64,000 nucleotides of DNA from Flammula alnicola (Eukaryota; Basidiomycota; Agaricomycetes; Agaricales; Strophariaceae), in contig JADNRV010000041.1 in the NCBI GenBank assembly GCA_015499995.1, forward strand, positions 1 to 64,000, written 5' to 3'. This document shows positions 10,965 to 21,371 of the stretch, in pieces. The notes under the pieces were generated by a model, which had not been told where the DNA came from, made no database searches, and saw only the letters and a list, made by a program, of their open reading frames with translations. The position numbers and the translations under genes were made by a program. Positions within the stretch are counted from its first letter, which is position 1, and each line of letters begins with the position of its first letter.

Positions 10965-12170
10965 CTCTCTTGTCTGATACACACCCGGTCCGGTCATTTA
11001 TGGCTGTCCTCTACTTAAGAAGCCGTCCCTCACAAGATGGCGATTGAGAATTTTACCGAGCGTCAACGTGAAAAGTTGCGCGGCGGACTTGTGGGCAATG
11101 CATTGTTCCACCCCGCTGGTCTGGAGGAACTGGAGCCTTTTGCTCCAGACGCCAGGCCTGGATATCGTCTAATGGATCGGCATGCGAGCCGGTTTACATG
11201 GATGGCTAAACCCCGTATCAGCAGGGCCGAAGACCCTGATGCTGCGTGGAAAATCGTACTGGACAAACTCATCGAAAAGTGTGACGATGAGCCAGGAACC
11301 GCATATGCTGGTGTCGACGGCTCGGTCCCTCCGGGGCCCTGGCAGGCCGCCAACGGCATTGTTATCAAACGGCAGGGTGCGCTGGTCTTAGCCAGATGCC
11401 ACTCTTCCGGACGGGCAATAAGCACTGACGCTGAGCTCGATGCCATCTCGGTGGCTATCTCTGCAATGGTAGCATTCGGAGACGTCACCAGGATAGTTAT
11501 TTTCACGGATTCGATGCATGCTGCTCGAATGGCCGTGATCCTTCCCCGCATTCTCATCAGGGCTCGTCTCTGATGTGTGTCGGACACTTGAACGATGGTT
11601 CCAAGGGGTGGTAACCGTAAAGTCGTTTTTGCAGAGTCCCCCTCCGTTTGGAGTGGGACGTCCATCAAGAGGCTCATGACCTCGTCTTGGGTTTCCCGGG
11701 TACCTGTTACACCGGATACCCCTCTATCTATCGCGTGGCTTAAGAATAAAGCCGACACTGTAGCGCGGGATGCCTGGTCGACAGAGGTCGACGAGGTTCC
11801 CAATTTACTTGGCTCCAATTTCTTGGAGTTAGAGGATCTAAAGGGTAATCCTCTCCGTCCGACCCCCGTTCGCGGTGGGCCGTGGCTTGAAGTCGGCGGC
11901 CGCAACTCTCAGTTGTTCGCCCGCATGTGCCGTGCCATCACGAATCATGCTCCGATCGGCTCGTACTACGAGCGGTTCAAAATCGATGATCCATTGGCTC
12001 TCGGTTGTACGTGTGGGGTTTATCCTCAGACGCGCGATCATATTTTTGGGTGCCCTAAGCTCCCGATGCTACCTCACAGGGCCCCGCACCTAGTGTGGGG
12101 TCTTGAGAAATTTTTGACTGACAACGTTACGGCGTTTGCTTTCAACCGGCCCCCAGCCGGAGTCGGATGA
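10965..12170 (+). pseudogene. LINE A RNase H and C-terminal zinc domain
   Basis: This is the continuation of LINE A after the nested insertion. MAIENFTERQREKLRGG starts the connector at 11037; RNase H follows with YAGVDGS, TDAELDAIS and IFTDSMHAARM. A frameshift near 11540 and another near 11590 break the link to the C-terminal part (11595-12170), which ends ALGCTCGVYPQTRDHIFGC ... PPAGVG-TGA. The stop at 12168-12170 matches the other copies. The 3' UTR (about 12171-12676) follows, with poly(A) to 12709. Confidence 0.85.
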
Positions 12171-12671
12171 GGGACTCTGGATGGGGGGTGATCCTAGGTG
12201 TCGTTGGGGCCTTGGCCCAAGACCTAGTGCCCAAGGTGTTTCATTATGGTGCGATAAATCCCGCGAGGGCCGCAGCCGTGTTCGTTGCATGGCTTCGCTT
12301 GCGACTCCTGAGTCTATGGCACGCATCATTTGGAGGACCCGCCATGGTGTAACGACAACGTCGAGTTTGCCAACGAAGTGGGGAGAGCCGGGCAAGCTCG
12401 ACTTCATCTGGGTGACCCCCCTGTCCACCCTTTTAATCCATATTTACCTTACGTCGGTAGCGTTAACAACGCCGCGCGTTTGTATTTCCTGGGCTGCGAG
12501 GTCCGCTATTTGGGTTTCAGGCTGCAGTGCAGTCTCGCCCGCGTCGCGCTCGCGCGCGCCGCACGCTCCCCTGCGAGCGACTAATTTCTTTCTTTTGCAT
12601 TGGGTATTGTAGCGTATCCGTTTGTATTAGTTAGAGTCCGAGCTGCGATCGAGCTTCGGAATAAAAATTGT

Positions 12672-12709
<38 letters not shown>

Positions 12710-12713
<4 letters not shown>

Positions 12714-13546
12714 CAATGACCACCTCGCAGGCCTACGTCGGGGGCTGGGAGTGTCTGGGGTCCAACCAATTCCGCGGAATGTTGACGTAAGTCGACCGAT
12801 GCAAAGCCGTATGACCGATGTAAGCCGACCCTGGCCCTCGGGCAAAGCTGCTACGGTTCTGTAAATCGACCCTGGCTGAGGCTCACTGTCGGCCTGTGGG
12901 AACCCCGCAAGGGGCCGAAAGGATAGGACATGATAAGATTGGGGGAATCGGGCGAAAAGCATCCGACCATGGGGAGTTCCGGGGTGATTCCCGGATCAAT
13001 GATCCAGCCCGGGTTTCAACAACCCGGGGCAGTGACAGGATACCCAACACGGCAAGTAGATGTGGGTGCTGTCGTTAGTCGTCTGAAATGTACTCCCGGC
13101 TTCACGGCTGGGTAGAGTTTCACGGCAAGACAGTGACTCCAGACAGGATTGGGGATCCGCGCCCATCTGGGCTTAAGCGAACCACCTGCCGGGGGACGGG
13201 AAGTTCGGCCTGGGAGTAACATGCCTAGGATTCACCGGATGTGGTGGGCTTACATTGGCATGCTGACTGATGGATTGGGGACGGAATATATCGAACTTGA
13301 AAATGAACAGACCTAATAGGAAGGCGGGAAGAATGGCCGGTGCAGCCGACCTTCCCTGCTGTGTAAGCCGGAGGTGACTAGTATTCGCAGCACCTACTAG
13401 GCAGGTCCCCAAAGTGGGGCCGTTGATGGACCCCGAGTTCCGATTCGTCCGATGGTTGAGTAGGTGGGGTAATAACTCCCTACCGAAATCCCAAAGTAGC
13501 CCGCCAATAGGCCTCTCCGCAAGGAGGGGCCTAAACTTCGGACTAC
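12710..13546 (+). ncRNA. Structured non-coding body of a LINE-tailed non-autonomous element
   Basis: There is no coding frame. The stretch is GC-rich with many short stem-loops, such as CCCCGCAAGGGG at 12903, CCCGGGTTTCAACAACCCGGG at 13007 and CCTCTCCGCAAGGAGGGG at 13512. It shares blocks with the element at 26615-27728: GGGATCCGCGC followed by GCTTAAGCGAACCA and CTGCC (13150-13192 against 27380-27416). It shares CTCTCYGCAAGGAGGGGCCTAAA with 63840-63870. It runs directly into a LINE 3' UTR (13547-14037). The RNA class is unknown to me; the type label is tentative. Confidence 0.45.
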
Positions 13547-14058
13547 TCGTGATGTGTTTCCGTTTGGCGGCGGCGACGTTCCGCAAGTGCCTAGGGCCCT
13601 GGTCGTCCCAGGGCCGGTGGCGTCGACTCTCTGAGCTGGCGTCATGCGCCGTCGACGGAGGACCCAGTTCGGTGGATGGCGGTGGGGGCTTCGGCTCCTG
13701 CTTAGCTATTACAACGTAAATTTTACCGTTGAACCGGGGAGAGTCTGGCAGGCTCTCTTCACTTTCGGGTGACCCCCCTTCCCATCCCAATACTCTTATC
13801 TGCTGTTTGTGCGGTAGCATTAACAACGCCGTAACGACGGACAATCTGTAGTTGCGAGACTACCTATCTAGGTCTCAGGCGGCTGCGCCGTCTCGCCCGC
13901 GCCGCGCTCGCGCGCGTCGCATGCTCGCCGTCGAGCTTAACTTCTTTCTTTTATGGGCGTAGCTTACCGTCTTCATTTGTATTAGTTAGAGACCGGACTG
14001 CTTTCGTGCCCCGGAATATAAACTGTTGATTTAAAATTTAAAAAAAAAAAAAAAAAAA
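13547..14058 (+). mobile_element. LINE 3' UTR and poly(A) tail, second subfamily
   Basis: From TGATGTGTTTCCGTTTGGCGG onward the sequence matches the minus-strand 3' UTR of LINE G (30600-31085). It ends with TTGTATTAGTTAG, GTTGATTTAAA and an A-run to 14058. No ORF2 precedes it. The tail is fused to the structured body 12710-13546, as expected for an element that parasitises LINE machinery through a shared 3' end. Confidence 0.8.
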
Positions 14059-16230
14059 CATAGCGGTCTGCGGCCGTTCGGAGATGATATTCCCATGTGG
14101 TGTTGGAAATCTACAGAAGGGCGAAAGGTACGTGATTTTTATGTGTCGTGAACATGCGAGGTCTCAATGTATTGATAGATATGCCAACATGGACTACATA
14201 TTCGGCTACGTCCTTCGGTTCGTCTACACTACCCTCATCCTGATCAGCTACGACATTTGCTGCCAATGGTTCATCAATCTCTTCAAGCGCATGGACGAAC
14301 ACTGGCCTGATGAGATCAAAATGCGCCCCGGTGTCACGTTGATCCCTGCGATTCCGAAGCTGCACGAACCAATGCATCGAACAGCGGACCATGAGAAGTA
14401 TTCACTCAACTATATCAAGGGCTGCGGGCATTCTGACTGCGAGTGCCCAGAATGCGTCTGGGGCCCTCACAATGTACTCGGTAACTCGACGAAAACCCAA
14501 GGGCCCGGTTCTCGTCACGACGTTTACGACGATCATTTTGGATTTTGGAACTGGCTGAAATACATCGGCCTGGGCCTTACGCTGCTTCGGAAGTACAAGG
14601 CTGCCGTGGCGCAGCAGAATCTACAACAGAAAGGGCATCGCGGGCTCACAGAGTCATTGGATCCAGAGCCCGTCAAGAACTGGGAGAAGATGTGCGTCAA
14701 TTGGGAGCAAGCTGCCTTTCCCAAGCAGAATCAGCAGAATCTCTATTACTTGAAGGATGCATGTAAGTTTGATCCATCCAACTTGATCCATCGATTTATT
14801 GAGTTTGTATCTGGTGTTTGATTGCAGATCTTTCCGAGATGCAGGTGAAAAAGGAGCTTGCGGAAGAAGAGGAGCGTCGCCTTGCAGCTGGTGGTGTATC
14901 TCTGCATGCAACATCAGCTTGGTATTTCATTCAAATGGGTTTGGATCTGGAGGATACACAGTACGTTATGGTATTGTTTTCATCGCACTCTCTGGTTGCT
15001 GACTATGCTTGATTCAGACGCCATCTCCAGTGCCTGTCGAAGGCTATCGCGTCGAAATTGACCAGAGCTATAGGGCAGGAACAAAATCTAATGGAGGAGC
15101 AGAGCAATCTCCGTGTACGCTTTCGAGCTTGGGAGAAACTGGTGCCCATCTACCTACCTGGTCTCCTTCAATACCAGATGGATCTCGCCCGTAATGCCTC
15201 GAAATCTGACAATGTTCCAAGGTCAGAAAAGCCTGAAGACGCCGACGTATGGCTACCCTCTCGAATACCAGCTGTGGCTTGAGATCGGATTTGTCAACCT
15301 GGTCTTGCCCGGATAGAGGAAAGGCTGCGCGATGCGCAGTGCAGGGATTCGCTCCAGAAGGTCCGCCGTGTCCTCAAAGTCAAGAGTCGGATGATCCACT
15401 TCAAGAACAAGAACATTCGAGGCCAACGAGATGGTACACGATCAAGAGCTGTGATCAACAGGATACACATGAAAGCCCGGAATGCGGCAAATAGGTACCG
15501 AGCAGCTCGTCAAGCAAAGCTGGCTCTAGCTGGACCTGGGAAATGGGAGGAAACACTGCGCATCCTAGAAGACAAGGACATTCAAGCGTATCAAGATCTG
15601 AATCGTCTACATACTAGGGTCGGCCGTCGAGGGGTTTTGGAGGATGACCAGCTGGAAAGAGCAAGCACGGCCACGGCACCAAACAAGGAGCAGGAGTTCG
15701 AGCTATTCAACGAGGCTAGAAGACGATGCAATGGTACTGGCGAAACACACCGAACGCTCTCTTGGATATGGTTGACCACGCCTTTGTCTGAAGATGATGA
15801 CAAAAAGGATGACATTCTGCGAGTCGAGTGGGCGAAAAGCAGGGTGAGGGCAATGCGGGCTTCTGAGGAGGTTATGCTCCTCAAGGAGGAGATGAAACGC
15901 GTCCTTGCCTTCCTCGAGTGGAAGTCAGAATGGTGGAAAGAACGAGAGCAATCGAGGGAGGACTTGACCAAGGAGTTGGCTGAGGGCGTTCGAGGGTTTG
16001 CGTTGACCCAATCAAACCTGCAACGAGACCTCGCCACTCACTTCCACGAGCTATGGAAGGCACCTCTCACTGACATCGAGAAGGCTGATGATACGGCTTC
16101 AATCTCCAAGGCAGACGATGACGACAACAACAACAACAACGAGGATGAGGACAATGAAGAAGGAGCGAACGCCAATGGCAATCCGGATGATGAGCCCTTG
16201 TCGGACAACGACCTTCTCGATGATCTTTGA
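14059..16230 (+). pseudogene. KDZ transposase, 5'-truncated, with introns and a nonsense codon
   Basis: It starts in frame with RPFGDDIPMWCW and has lost its N-terminus at the LINE tail. Typical KDZ blocks follow: YANMDYIFGYVLRF, ISYDICCQWF, LHEPMHR, CECPECVWGPHNVLGNSTKTQGPGSRHDV and DDHFGFWNWLKYIGLGLTLL. Introns are visible: about 14128-14178 (GTACGT...ATAG), 14763-14828 (GTAAGT...TTGCAG) and 14962-15018 (GTACGT...TTCAG). One in-frame TGA at 15280-15282 (after SRIPAVA) breaks the C-terminal coiled part, which then runs open to 16230 and ends in an acidic Asp/Asn-rich tail. It is a different subgroup from the transposase at 49799-53208. Confidence 0.85.
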
Positions 16231-16540
16231 GACTTGGTTTATGTTGAACATGTATACCTCTGGATTACTTTATCTAGTCAGGGTGAGGCCCCAATACAGT
16301 CGTGAGTACATACATTGCTGCTAAGTCTACATGTATCTACATTTTTGAATGAATACCATACTGGATTGATGGGCAGCACACTGCTATGAACCAACCAGCA
16401 TGGGAGCAATATTAAATATCTAATCTACAGATAACAGAAACCAGGAACCGAATAACCTAGCCCGAATATCTAATCTATGTAGAGATAAGAGCCCATCCGG
16501 TGCCTGTTTCTAAAAATAAAACACCGGAACAGATATTGAT
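16231..16540. other. Non-coding flank after the KDZ pseudogene
   Basis: About 310 bp without a supported frame. Two copies of ATCTAATCTA followed by AGATAA (16419-16428, 16466-16475) lead into the repeat block that follows. No terminal inverted repeat of the KDZ element was recognised here. Confidence 0.5.
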
Positions 16541-17460
16541 GGGCGCATCCATTTTTGGAACGTCATCCAAACTCATCCACGCCAATCCATACCACCCCGC
16601 CCTCCCCAAGGCGCGGAGGCACCTGGGATGGGTGGGAATATATTCCTGGATCCATCCATTCCTGGCCCCCTAGAGGCGCGCAAACAATTGCATTATGTCA
16701 GAATATATTTATAGATGCGATTGGATTTTTTCCCGTGCCTAAAAACGCCCCCAACGACGAGCGGCAGACGCAGGAGGCCAAAATGAATGGCATCTATTTT
16801 TAAACATGGAATGCCCGTGGGATTAACAGAAAGTTTCTAATCTATAGATAACAGAAATAGGCGCCAAGGCATCTGCATCTAAAATTATCAAGCCGTGGCT
16901 ATCTAATCTATAGATAATAAAACCAGGCACAAGCGCTAACATCTAAAAATAACAGCGCTCTTGGAGTCTAATTTTAGAATGTCATCCAAAGTCATTCTCG
17001 ACAATCCACCCATCCCCGCCCCCCATGAGGCGCGCAAAGGGCGGCAATGGGTAGTAATATATTATTAGACCCCATTGGAATTTTTCCCCTGGCCAAAACC
17101 GTCCCAAACGACGAGCAAAAGCCAAAATACAACCCCGAGCATCATTTCCTGCATTGTTGATAGGTGTTTACCAGCAGCCCCACCCCAAATGGGACCGTCA
17201 TCCAAATCTGCCGGCCCCAATCCACCCATTCCCGCCCCCCTAGAGGCGCGCAAATACCTGCATTATATCAGAATATATTTATAGATGCCATTAGAATTTT
17301 TCCCACGCCTAAAGGCGCCCCCAACGACGAGCAGCACCATATTTTGTGCCCGCCAGCCATTTCTGTGCATTGTTGACACATATTTACTAGTACCCGCCCC
17401 CTGCAAGGTGCAGACACCCTTTCCCGGCACCACGGCAGCCTTTCAAAAGGTTCACACATG
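16541..17460. repeat. Three to four diverged copies of a GTCATCCAAA...CGACGAGC repeat
   Basis: Blocks near 16555, 16980 and 17200 each run GTCATCCAAA(C/G)TC...CAATCCA...GGCGCGCAAA...ATATATTTATAGATGC...TTTTTCCC...CCCCCAACGACGAGC. A partial copy lies at 16660-16765. The unit is about 140-160 bp, and copies are 200-400 bp apart with ATCTAATCTATAGATAA pieces between them. No ORF is conserved among copies, so this looks like a degenerate non-coding repeat family. Confidence 0.6.
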
Positions 17461-17520
17461 GTCTTAGGCCACGGCCCAAGCGGCCCAAACCCGCTATAGA
17501 TGTATAACGTAGTTAGCCCA

Positions 17521-18480
17521 CAGCCTAGGAATCATACATGAGACCAGCGACTACAGGTGACGATGACGACACGAACGACGACACGACCACGGAGGTGAGG
17601 ATGCCACCACCACGGACGTGACAACACCGCGACACCGACACGACGACGACATGACCACGGAAGCGCCAACAAGGCGACGGCAGACGCGACAACGCTGCGA
17701 ACACAGAAACGCCGCCGATGCAACAACGGAGGTGCCGACGACGCGATGACGCTGACACCGACGATGCGACGACACCGACACTGACGACGCGACCCCGGAT
17801 GTGACCCCACTGCGACCAAAGAAGCAACGACGATGCGACGACGGCACAAACCTGGAAGCGCCAACGCCGCGACCATGGAGGCACCGACGACACGACGATG
17901 GGGGCACCGATGACCCAACCACGGAGATGACAATGACAATGACGACGACGACGACTCGCTGACGCACGAGCACGGCGACGGCTGCCAACGATGCGGCCGC
18001 CGTAACGTCCACCCACACCCCGTAGGTCCACCCACACCCCGTCACATCCCTAACGACGACGACAACGCAACCACTGACGCGACGACAACGCGACGACAGA
18101 AGCGATGGCGATGACACGACCATGAAGGCCCAACACCACGACCACGAAAGGCCCAACGACGCGAGGACGGTGGACACGATGACCACGGACGCGACAACGG
18201 TGGACACGGCGACCACAGACGTGATGACACCGTGACAATGACACAACGGCAGAAGCGATGGCAGAGGCAACGACGTCGCGACGATGATGACTACGCAACC
18301 ACTGACATGCCAACGACGCGACCACCGACTGATGACGACATGACGACATGACGACGCGACCGCCAGGCTGTGAAGCACCCACGGACGACCCGCAAGAACG
18401 ACACCGCGGTGACCGTCGGCCCCATCGAGAATGGCAACAACGGCAGCGCTGCCAACGACATCACCGCTGCAGGAGGACCA
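17521..18480. repeat. Degenerate GAC/ACG low-complexity tract
   Basis: Almost a kilobase made of loosely repeated words such as CGACGACACGACCACGGA, ACCGACGACGCGA and GACAACG. Long open frames exist on the minus strand only because the composition lacks stop triplets; the translations are Val/Ser/Arg-rich gibberish without domains. I read it as an eroded short-period tandem repeat, not a gene. Confidence 0.7.
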
Positions 18481-18639
18481 GCCTAATGCGGCAAAGAACG
18501 AGGCAGTGCATGCTGTAGGTGAGGTGGGCGAGGGCTCCAGGTATGTCGAAAACGAGCTGCAGGCATTCCTGTGGCTCGTTTTCTTGTTTTTTTTTTTGTA
18601 GTATATCATGTAATTGTAGTTTAAATAAATATATTTGAT

Positions 18640-18836
18640 TTTCTTCTCACATTGTACATTGCTGTATAAGTTCTCTCTGGAGTTGATAGAAGTCCACTGG
18701 AATTCCCTCCAATTCCACAGGAAGTCCATCATTCCACGTGGATTCCAAAACCATTCCATGTGGATTCCCTCCATTCCACGTGGATTCCATCCCATTCCAC
18801 GTGGAATCAGTGGGGGAGTGAAAAGTACTGCCACTT
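18640..18836. repeat. GGAATCC-type terminal-repeat element end, copy 1
   Basis: Six to seven ATTCCACGTGGATTCC-like words end in GGAATCAGTGGGGGAGTGAAAAGTACTGCC. The same ending layout (GGAATC, N, GTGGGG, then AAAG/AAGTAC) closes four other blocks in this window. Only the right end is clear; the left end was not found. Confidence 0.55.
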
Positions 18837-18887
18837 GGGCCAAGTTGCCATTTCTAAATGAGGAATTTGATTCTATATATACCGACC

Positions 18888-20210
18888 GGTGTCGGCAAAC
18901 TGGCAACCGGTTACCAAACGATGGTGACGCGGCTGCAACATTGCCATGTCACTACATTGTTCGCTCCCACCACCACCAACCATCACCACCACTACCACCA
19001 CCACATCTCTATGTGGACCACCTGCCCTACGGCCTCAACGACGCGCAGCGGCACTATCGCCGACCCCCCGTCACTGGTGCCGGCAGCCCCAATCGACGGC
19101 GATCCCACTGCAACTGCGACGAAAGCAACGATGACCGGATGACGGAAATGACGACGATGGGGCGACGAGGCAGTGACACGACGAGGTGACGACGACAGCG
19201 CGGATCCACGAAACGGAGCAACAGGATGACGTGAGAATGCGGCGCGTGTCCCTCACATGCCGCCGGGGGTGTTGGATATGCAGGGGGGACCCAGGAATGG
19301 GAGGCCCGCAAGGTACGTCGTAAACAACGACCCCCCAATGATGGCTAAATCCCCACCGCATCCCCTGCAGATGTGATGTGCCCCAGGCACTAACAACCAC
19401 GCCCACGGCGGCGTCGCACACAATCGCCCACCACCACTGCTGCCACGCGACCACCCTGACAGACATGTGACGGCAATGACAGCGGGAGCACACATCATGC
19501 TCCCGTGTCGTTCTGACGTCCGATGGGTGGTGAGAACGACACTGAGCCGTGACGAGCCCCAGTGCGCACGCCGATGAGCCACGATGGCTCATCATTGCCA
19601 CCCAAGGCAACGACACGATGATGTGATGTGCCCCAGGCACTGAAAATGACCCCGACGGCAGCGTCGCAGGCAACCAGCCTACCGCGACCACAACCACCAT
19701 GTGCCCGTGATGATGGGCACGCGACGGCGATGTCAGAACGACATGAGAGCACGACATCGTGCTCCCGGTGTCGTTGGCGTCACGTGCCCATCATGGCGGT
19801 CGCGGGTGCGGTAGGCCACGTGCGGCACGTTGCATCTGCGAGGGAGGTGGTGGGGGTTAGCGGTCATTGTGTGGTCGTCGTTTACGACGTACCGTGTGGG
19901 CCTCCCACTCCTGGGTCCCCCCTTTGTATCCAACACCCCCGCAGCGTGTATTTCCTCATGCGCGCCGCGGCGTCGTGTCGCCCTCTTGGCTCGGTTTTGC
20001 GTATCCACGGTGTCGTCCGTGCATGCTGGGCCCGTCGTCGTCGTCGTCGTCGCCGTGGCTGTGCGTTGGTCGTGGTCCTCGAGCAGCGGGTGGTCCACGG
20101 GGAGGGATGGCGGGAATGGTGGTGGTGGGAGGGAAGAACGGTGGTGACGTGGCAACGTTGGAGCCGCGTCACCACCATGCGGCAATGAGTTGCCGGTTTG
20201 CTGAAGTCAC
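18888..20210. mobile_element. Foldback element with long inverted arms
   Basis: The left arm (about 18888-19335) and right arm (about 19865-20210) are inverted copies. Matching pairs include GGCAACCGGTTACC / reverse of CAATGAGTTGCCGG, GGTGACGCGGCTGCAACATTGCC / reverse of GGCAACGTTGGAGCCGCGTCACC, and GTTGGATATGCAGGGGGGACC / reverse of GGTCCCCCCTTTGTATCCAAC. The arms diverge by roughly one base in eight in the parts I aligned by eye. Between them, TGATGTGCCCCAGGCACT occurs twice (19372, 19622). No transposase frame is present; it is non-autonomous. Confidence 0.65.
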
Positions 20211-20224
20211 GTGCACTTTCCGGG

Positions 20225-20548
20225 CCGTTCAGAATCCATCATTTCGTGTAATTAATAGGAAATGAATAATTAATTACTTAATACATTGATTATTCAATAA
20301 ATGTAAAATAAATCACTGCACAGGTGACCGGATTCCATTTTCCATTCCGTTTGTGTTCCGTTCTGGCAAATTCCGGTGCCTATACCAGATTCCGGGCCAA
20401 TCCAGTGCCCATTCCACTGGACTGACATCCGGTATTTTGGCTGGTCCCCCTGCCAAACCCATTCCGCCGGAATCACCCGGAATCCACATGGATTCCGCCG
20501 GATTCCACTAGGAATCTGTGGGGGACACAAAAGCACTCCCAAGTGGCT
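20225..20548. repeat. GGAATCC-type terminal-repeat element end, copy 2
   Basis: Repeated CATTCCGNNGGAATCC words end in GGAATCTGTGGGGGACACAAAAGCACTCC. No coding frame with a recognisable domain. It belongs to the same family as copies at 18640, 20600, 33300 and 60781. Confidence 0.5.
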
Positions 20549-20599
20549 ACAGCGCAGCTAAGTTAGTATTCTATTAGTCACTGGTTCAATTCACGCTTA

Positions 20600-20874
20600 T
20601 GGCATTTTATTTTTTTGTGCTATTATTACTAATATAGTAAGGGCAAGTCCACAAAATCCACGGCATTGTCCATGGATAGTCCATGGAGTCCACACCCAAA
20701 ATGGACATTGTGTGGACTTTTCGTGGACTTTGTGTGGACTCAAATTTGCAATTTGGCAGGTGTTTTCACTAAAATTGAACCTGAAAAAAATTGTAAAAAG
20801 TCCGCGGATTGTCCATGGAATCTGTGGAGTCCATGGAGTCCACATGGAACAGGTGGGGCAGTGTAAAGACCTCT
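20600..20874. repeat. GTGGACTCC-type terminal-repeat element inserted at the copia 3' end
   Basis: GTCCATGGA and GTGGACTTT words replace GGAATCC, but the end (AACAGGTGGGGCAGTGTAAAGACCTC) follows the same layout as the other copies. It stops next to CTACTTTGGAGACTTGTGAGATCACG, which is copia internal sequence just before the 3' LTR (compare 26100-26130 on the other strand). The copy therefore sits inside a copia remnant. Confidence 0.55.
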
Positions 20875-20904
20875 ACTTTGGAGACTTGTGAGATCACGAG
20901 GAGA

Positions 20905-21371
20905 TGTTAAAACTGCCTGCACATGTCTCCAAGTTATCTGATCTTATCTTATCTTATCTCTTATCTTATCTCTTATCTGCACTTCCTCCTTTTCACTTGT
21001 TGTGCACTTATAGATTAGATTCTTATCAAGTTCTAGATCATTTCTAGATGATCCCCAGATCATTTCTAGATGATCCCCAGATCATTTCTAGATGATCCCC
21101 AGATCATTTCTAGATGATCCCCAGATCATTTCTAGATGATCCCCAGATCATTTCTAGATCCTTTCTGTTTTGTATATAAAGTCTTTTGACATTTGCCAGA
21201 AGTCCTTAGTTACTCACTCTGGACTTCAGGCAAGTAGTTAGTATTTTGCCCAATACAATTAGTTACTCACTCTGGACTTCAGCTCACTGTAGCTCCTGTG
21301 TCCCTCGCTTTGAGTTGCTCATATTAGGCGCACAGCTGCATCACACATTCCTGTGCTTGTCACCTTTAACA
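20905..21371 (+). mobile_element. Ty1/copia LTR (3' LTR of a remnant)
   Basis: It begins TGTTAAAACTGCC and ends CACCTTTAACA. The minus-strand LTR at 25715-26093 has the same start, end and order of internal words. The 30 bp before it match the internal sequence before the other LTR, including a purine tract, so this is a 3' LTR whose internal part is gone. It is longer than the other LTR (467 against 379 bp), mostly because of a 22-bp tandem repeat. Confidence 0.9.
21035..21181 (+). promoter_or_regulatory. Expanded 22-bp repeats upstream of a TATA box in the copia LTR
   Basis: Five full and one partial copy of a 22-bp unit (AGATCATTTCTAGATGATCCCC) run from 21035 to about 21160. Each contains the inverted pair GATCAT/ATGATC. 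They are followed 10-15 bp later by TATATAAAG (21173), the likely LTR promoter TATA box. The other LTR has the TATA box but only about one unit. Repeats just upstream of an LTR TATA box often act as enhancers; that role is inferred. Confidence 0.6.

Larger units (their letters stand above)
6185..12709 (+). mobile_element. LINE A (Tad1-like), 5'-truncated, interrupted by LINE B
   Basis: It consists of the ORF1 C-terminus (6192-6527), ORF2 endonuclease and RT (6527-9182), then, after the 1.77-kb insertion of LINE B (9183-10950), RNase H, a C-terminal zinc finger, the 3' UTR and a poly(A) tail ending at 12709. APE endonuclease plus RT plus RNase H plus a C-terminal CCHC is the domain order of the fungal Tad1 clade. 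ORF2 has at least four frameshifts. The 5' end is lost at its junction with the minus-strand fragment 6088-6184. Confidence 0.9.

Noticed and set aside
9183..12709. Twin priming of a single LINE as the cause of the inverted pair
   Set aside because: Twin priming gives one poly(A) tail and an inverted 5' segment. Here both copies have complete 3' ends and tails, and a 14-bp duplication brackets LINE B alone.
12710..13546. Group I intron or rRNA fragment
   Set aside because: Stem-loop-rich and GC-rich, but the conserved group I core segments and rRNA signature stretches are not recognisable.
17551..18906. A 451-codon minus-strand open frame
   Set aside because: It runs through the GAC/ACG low-complexity tract into a repeat element, has no domain and has biased composition. 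Stop absence is a composition effect.
20938..20980. CTTAT/TTATC microsatellite as a separate feature
   Set aside because: It is part of the copia LTR; the other LTR has the same tract (about 26025-26065), so it is not an independent repeat.
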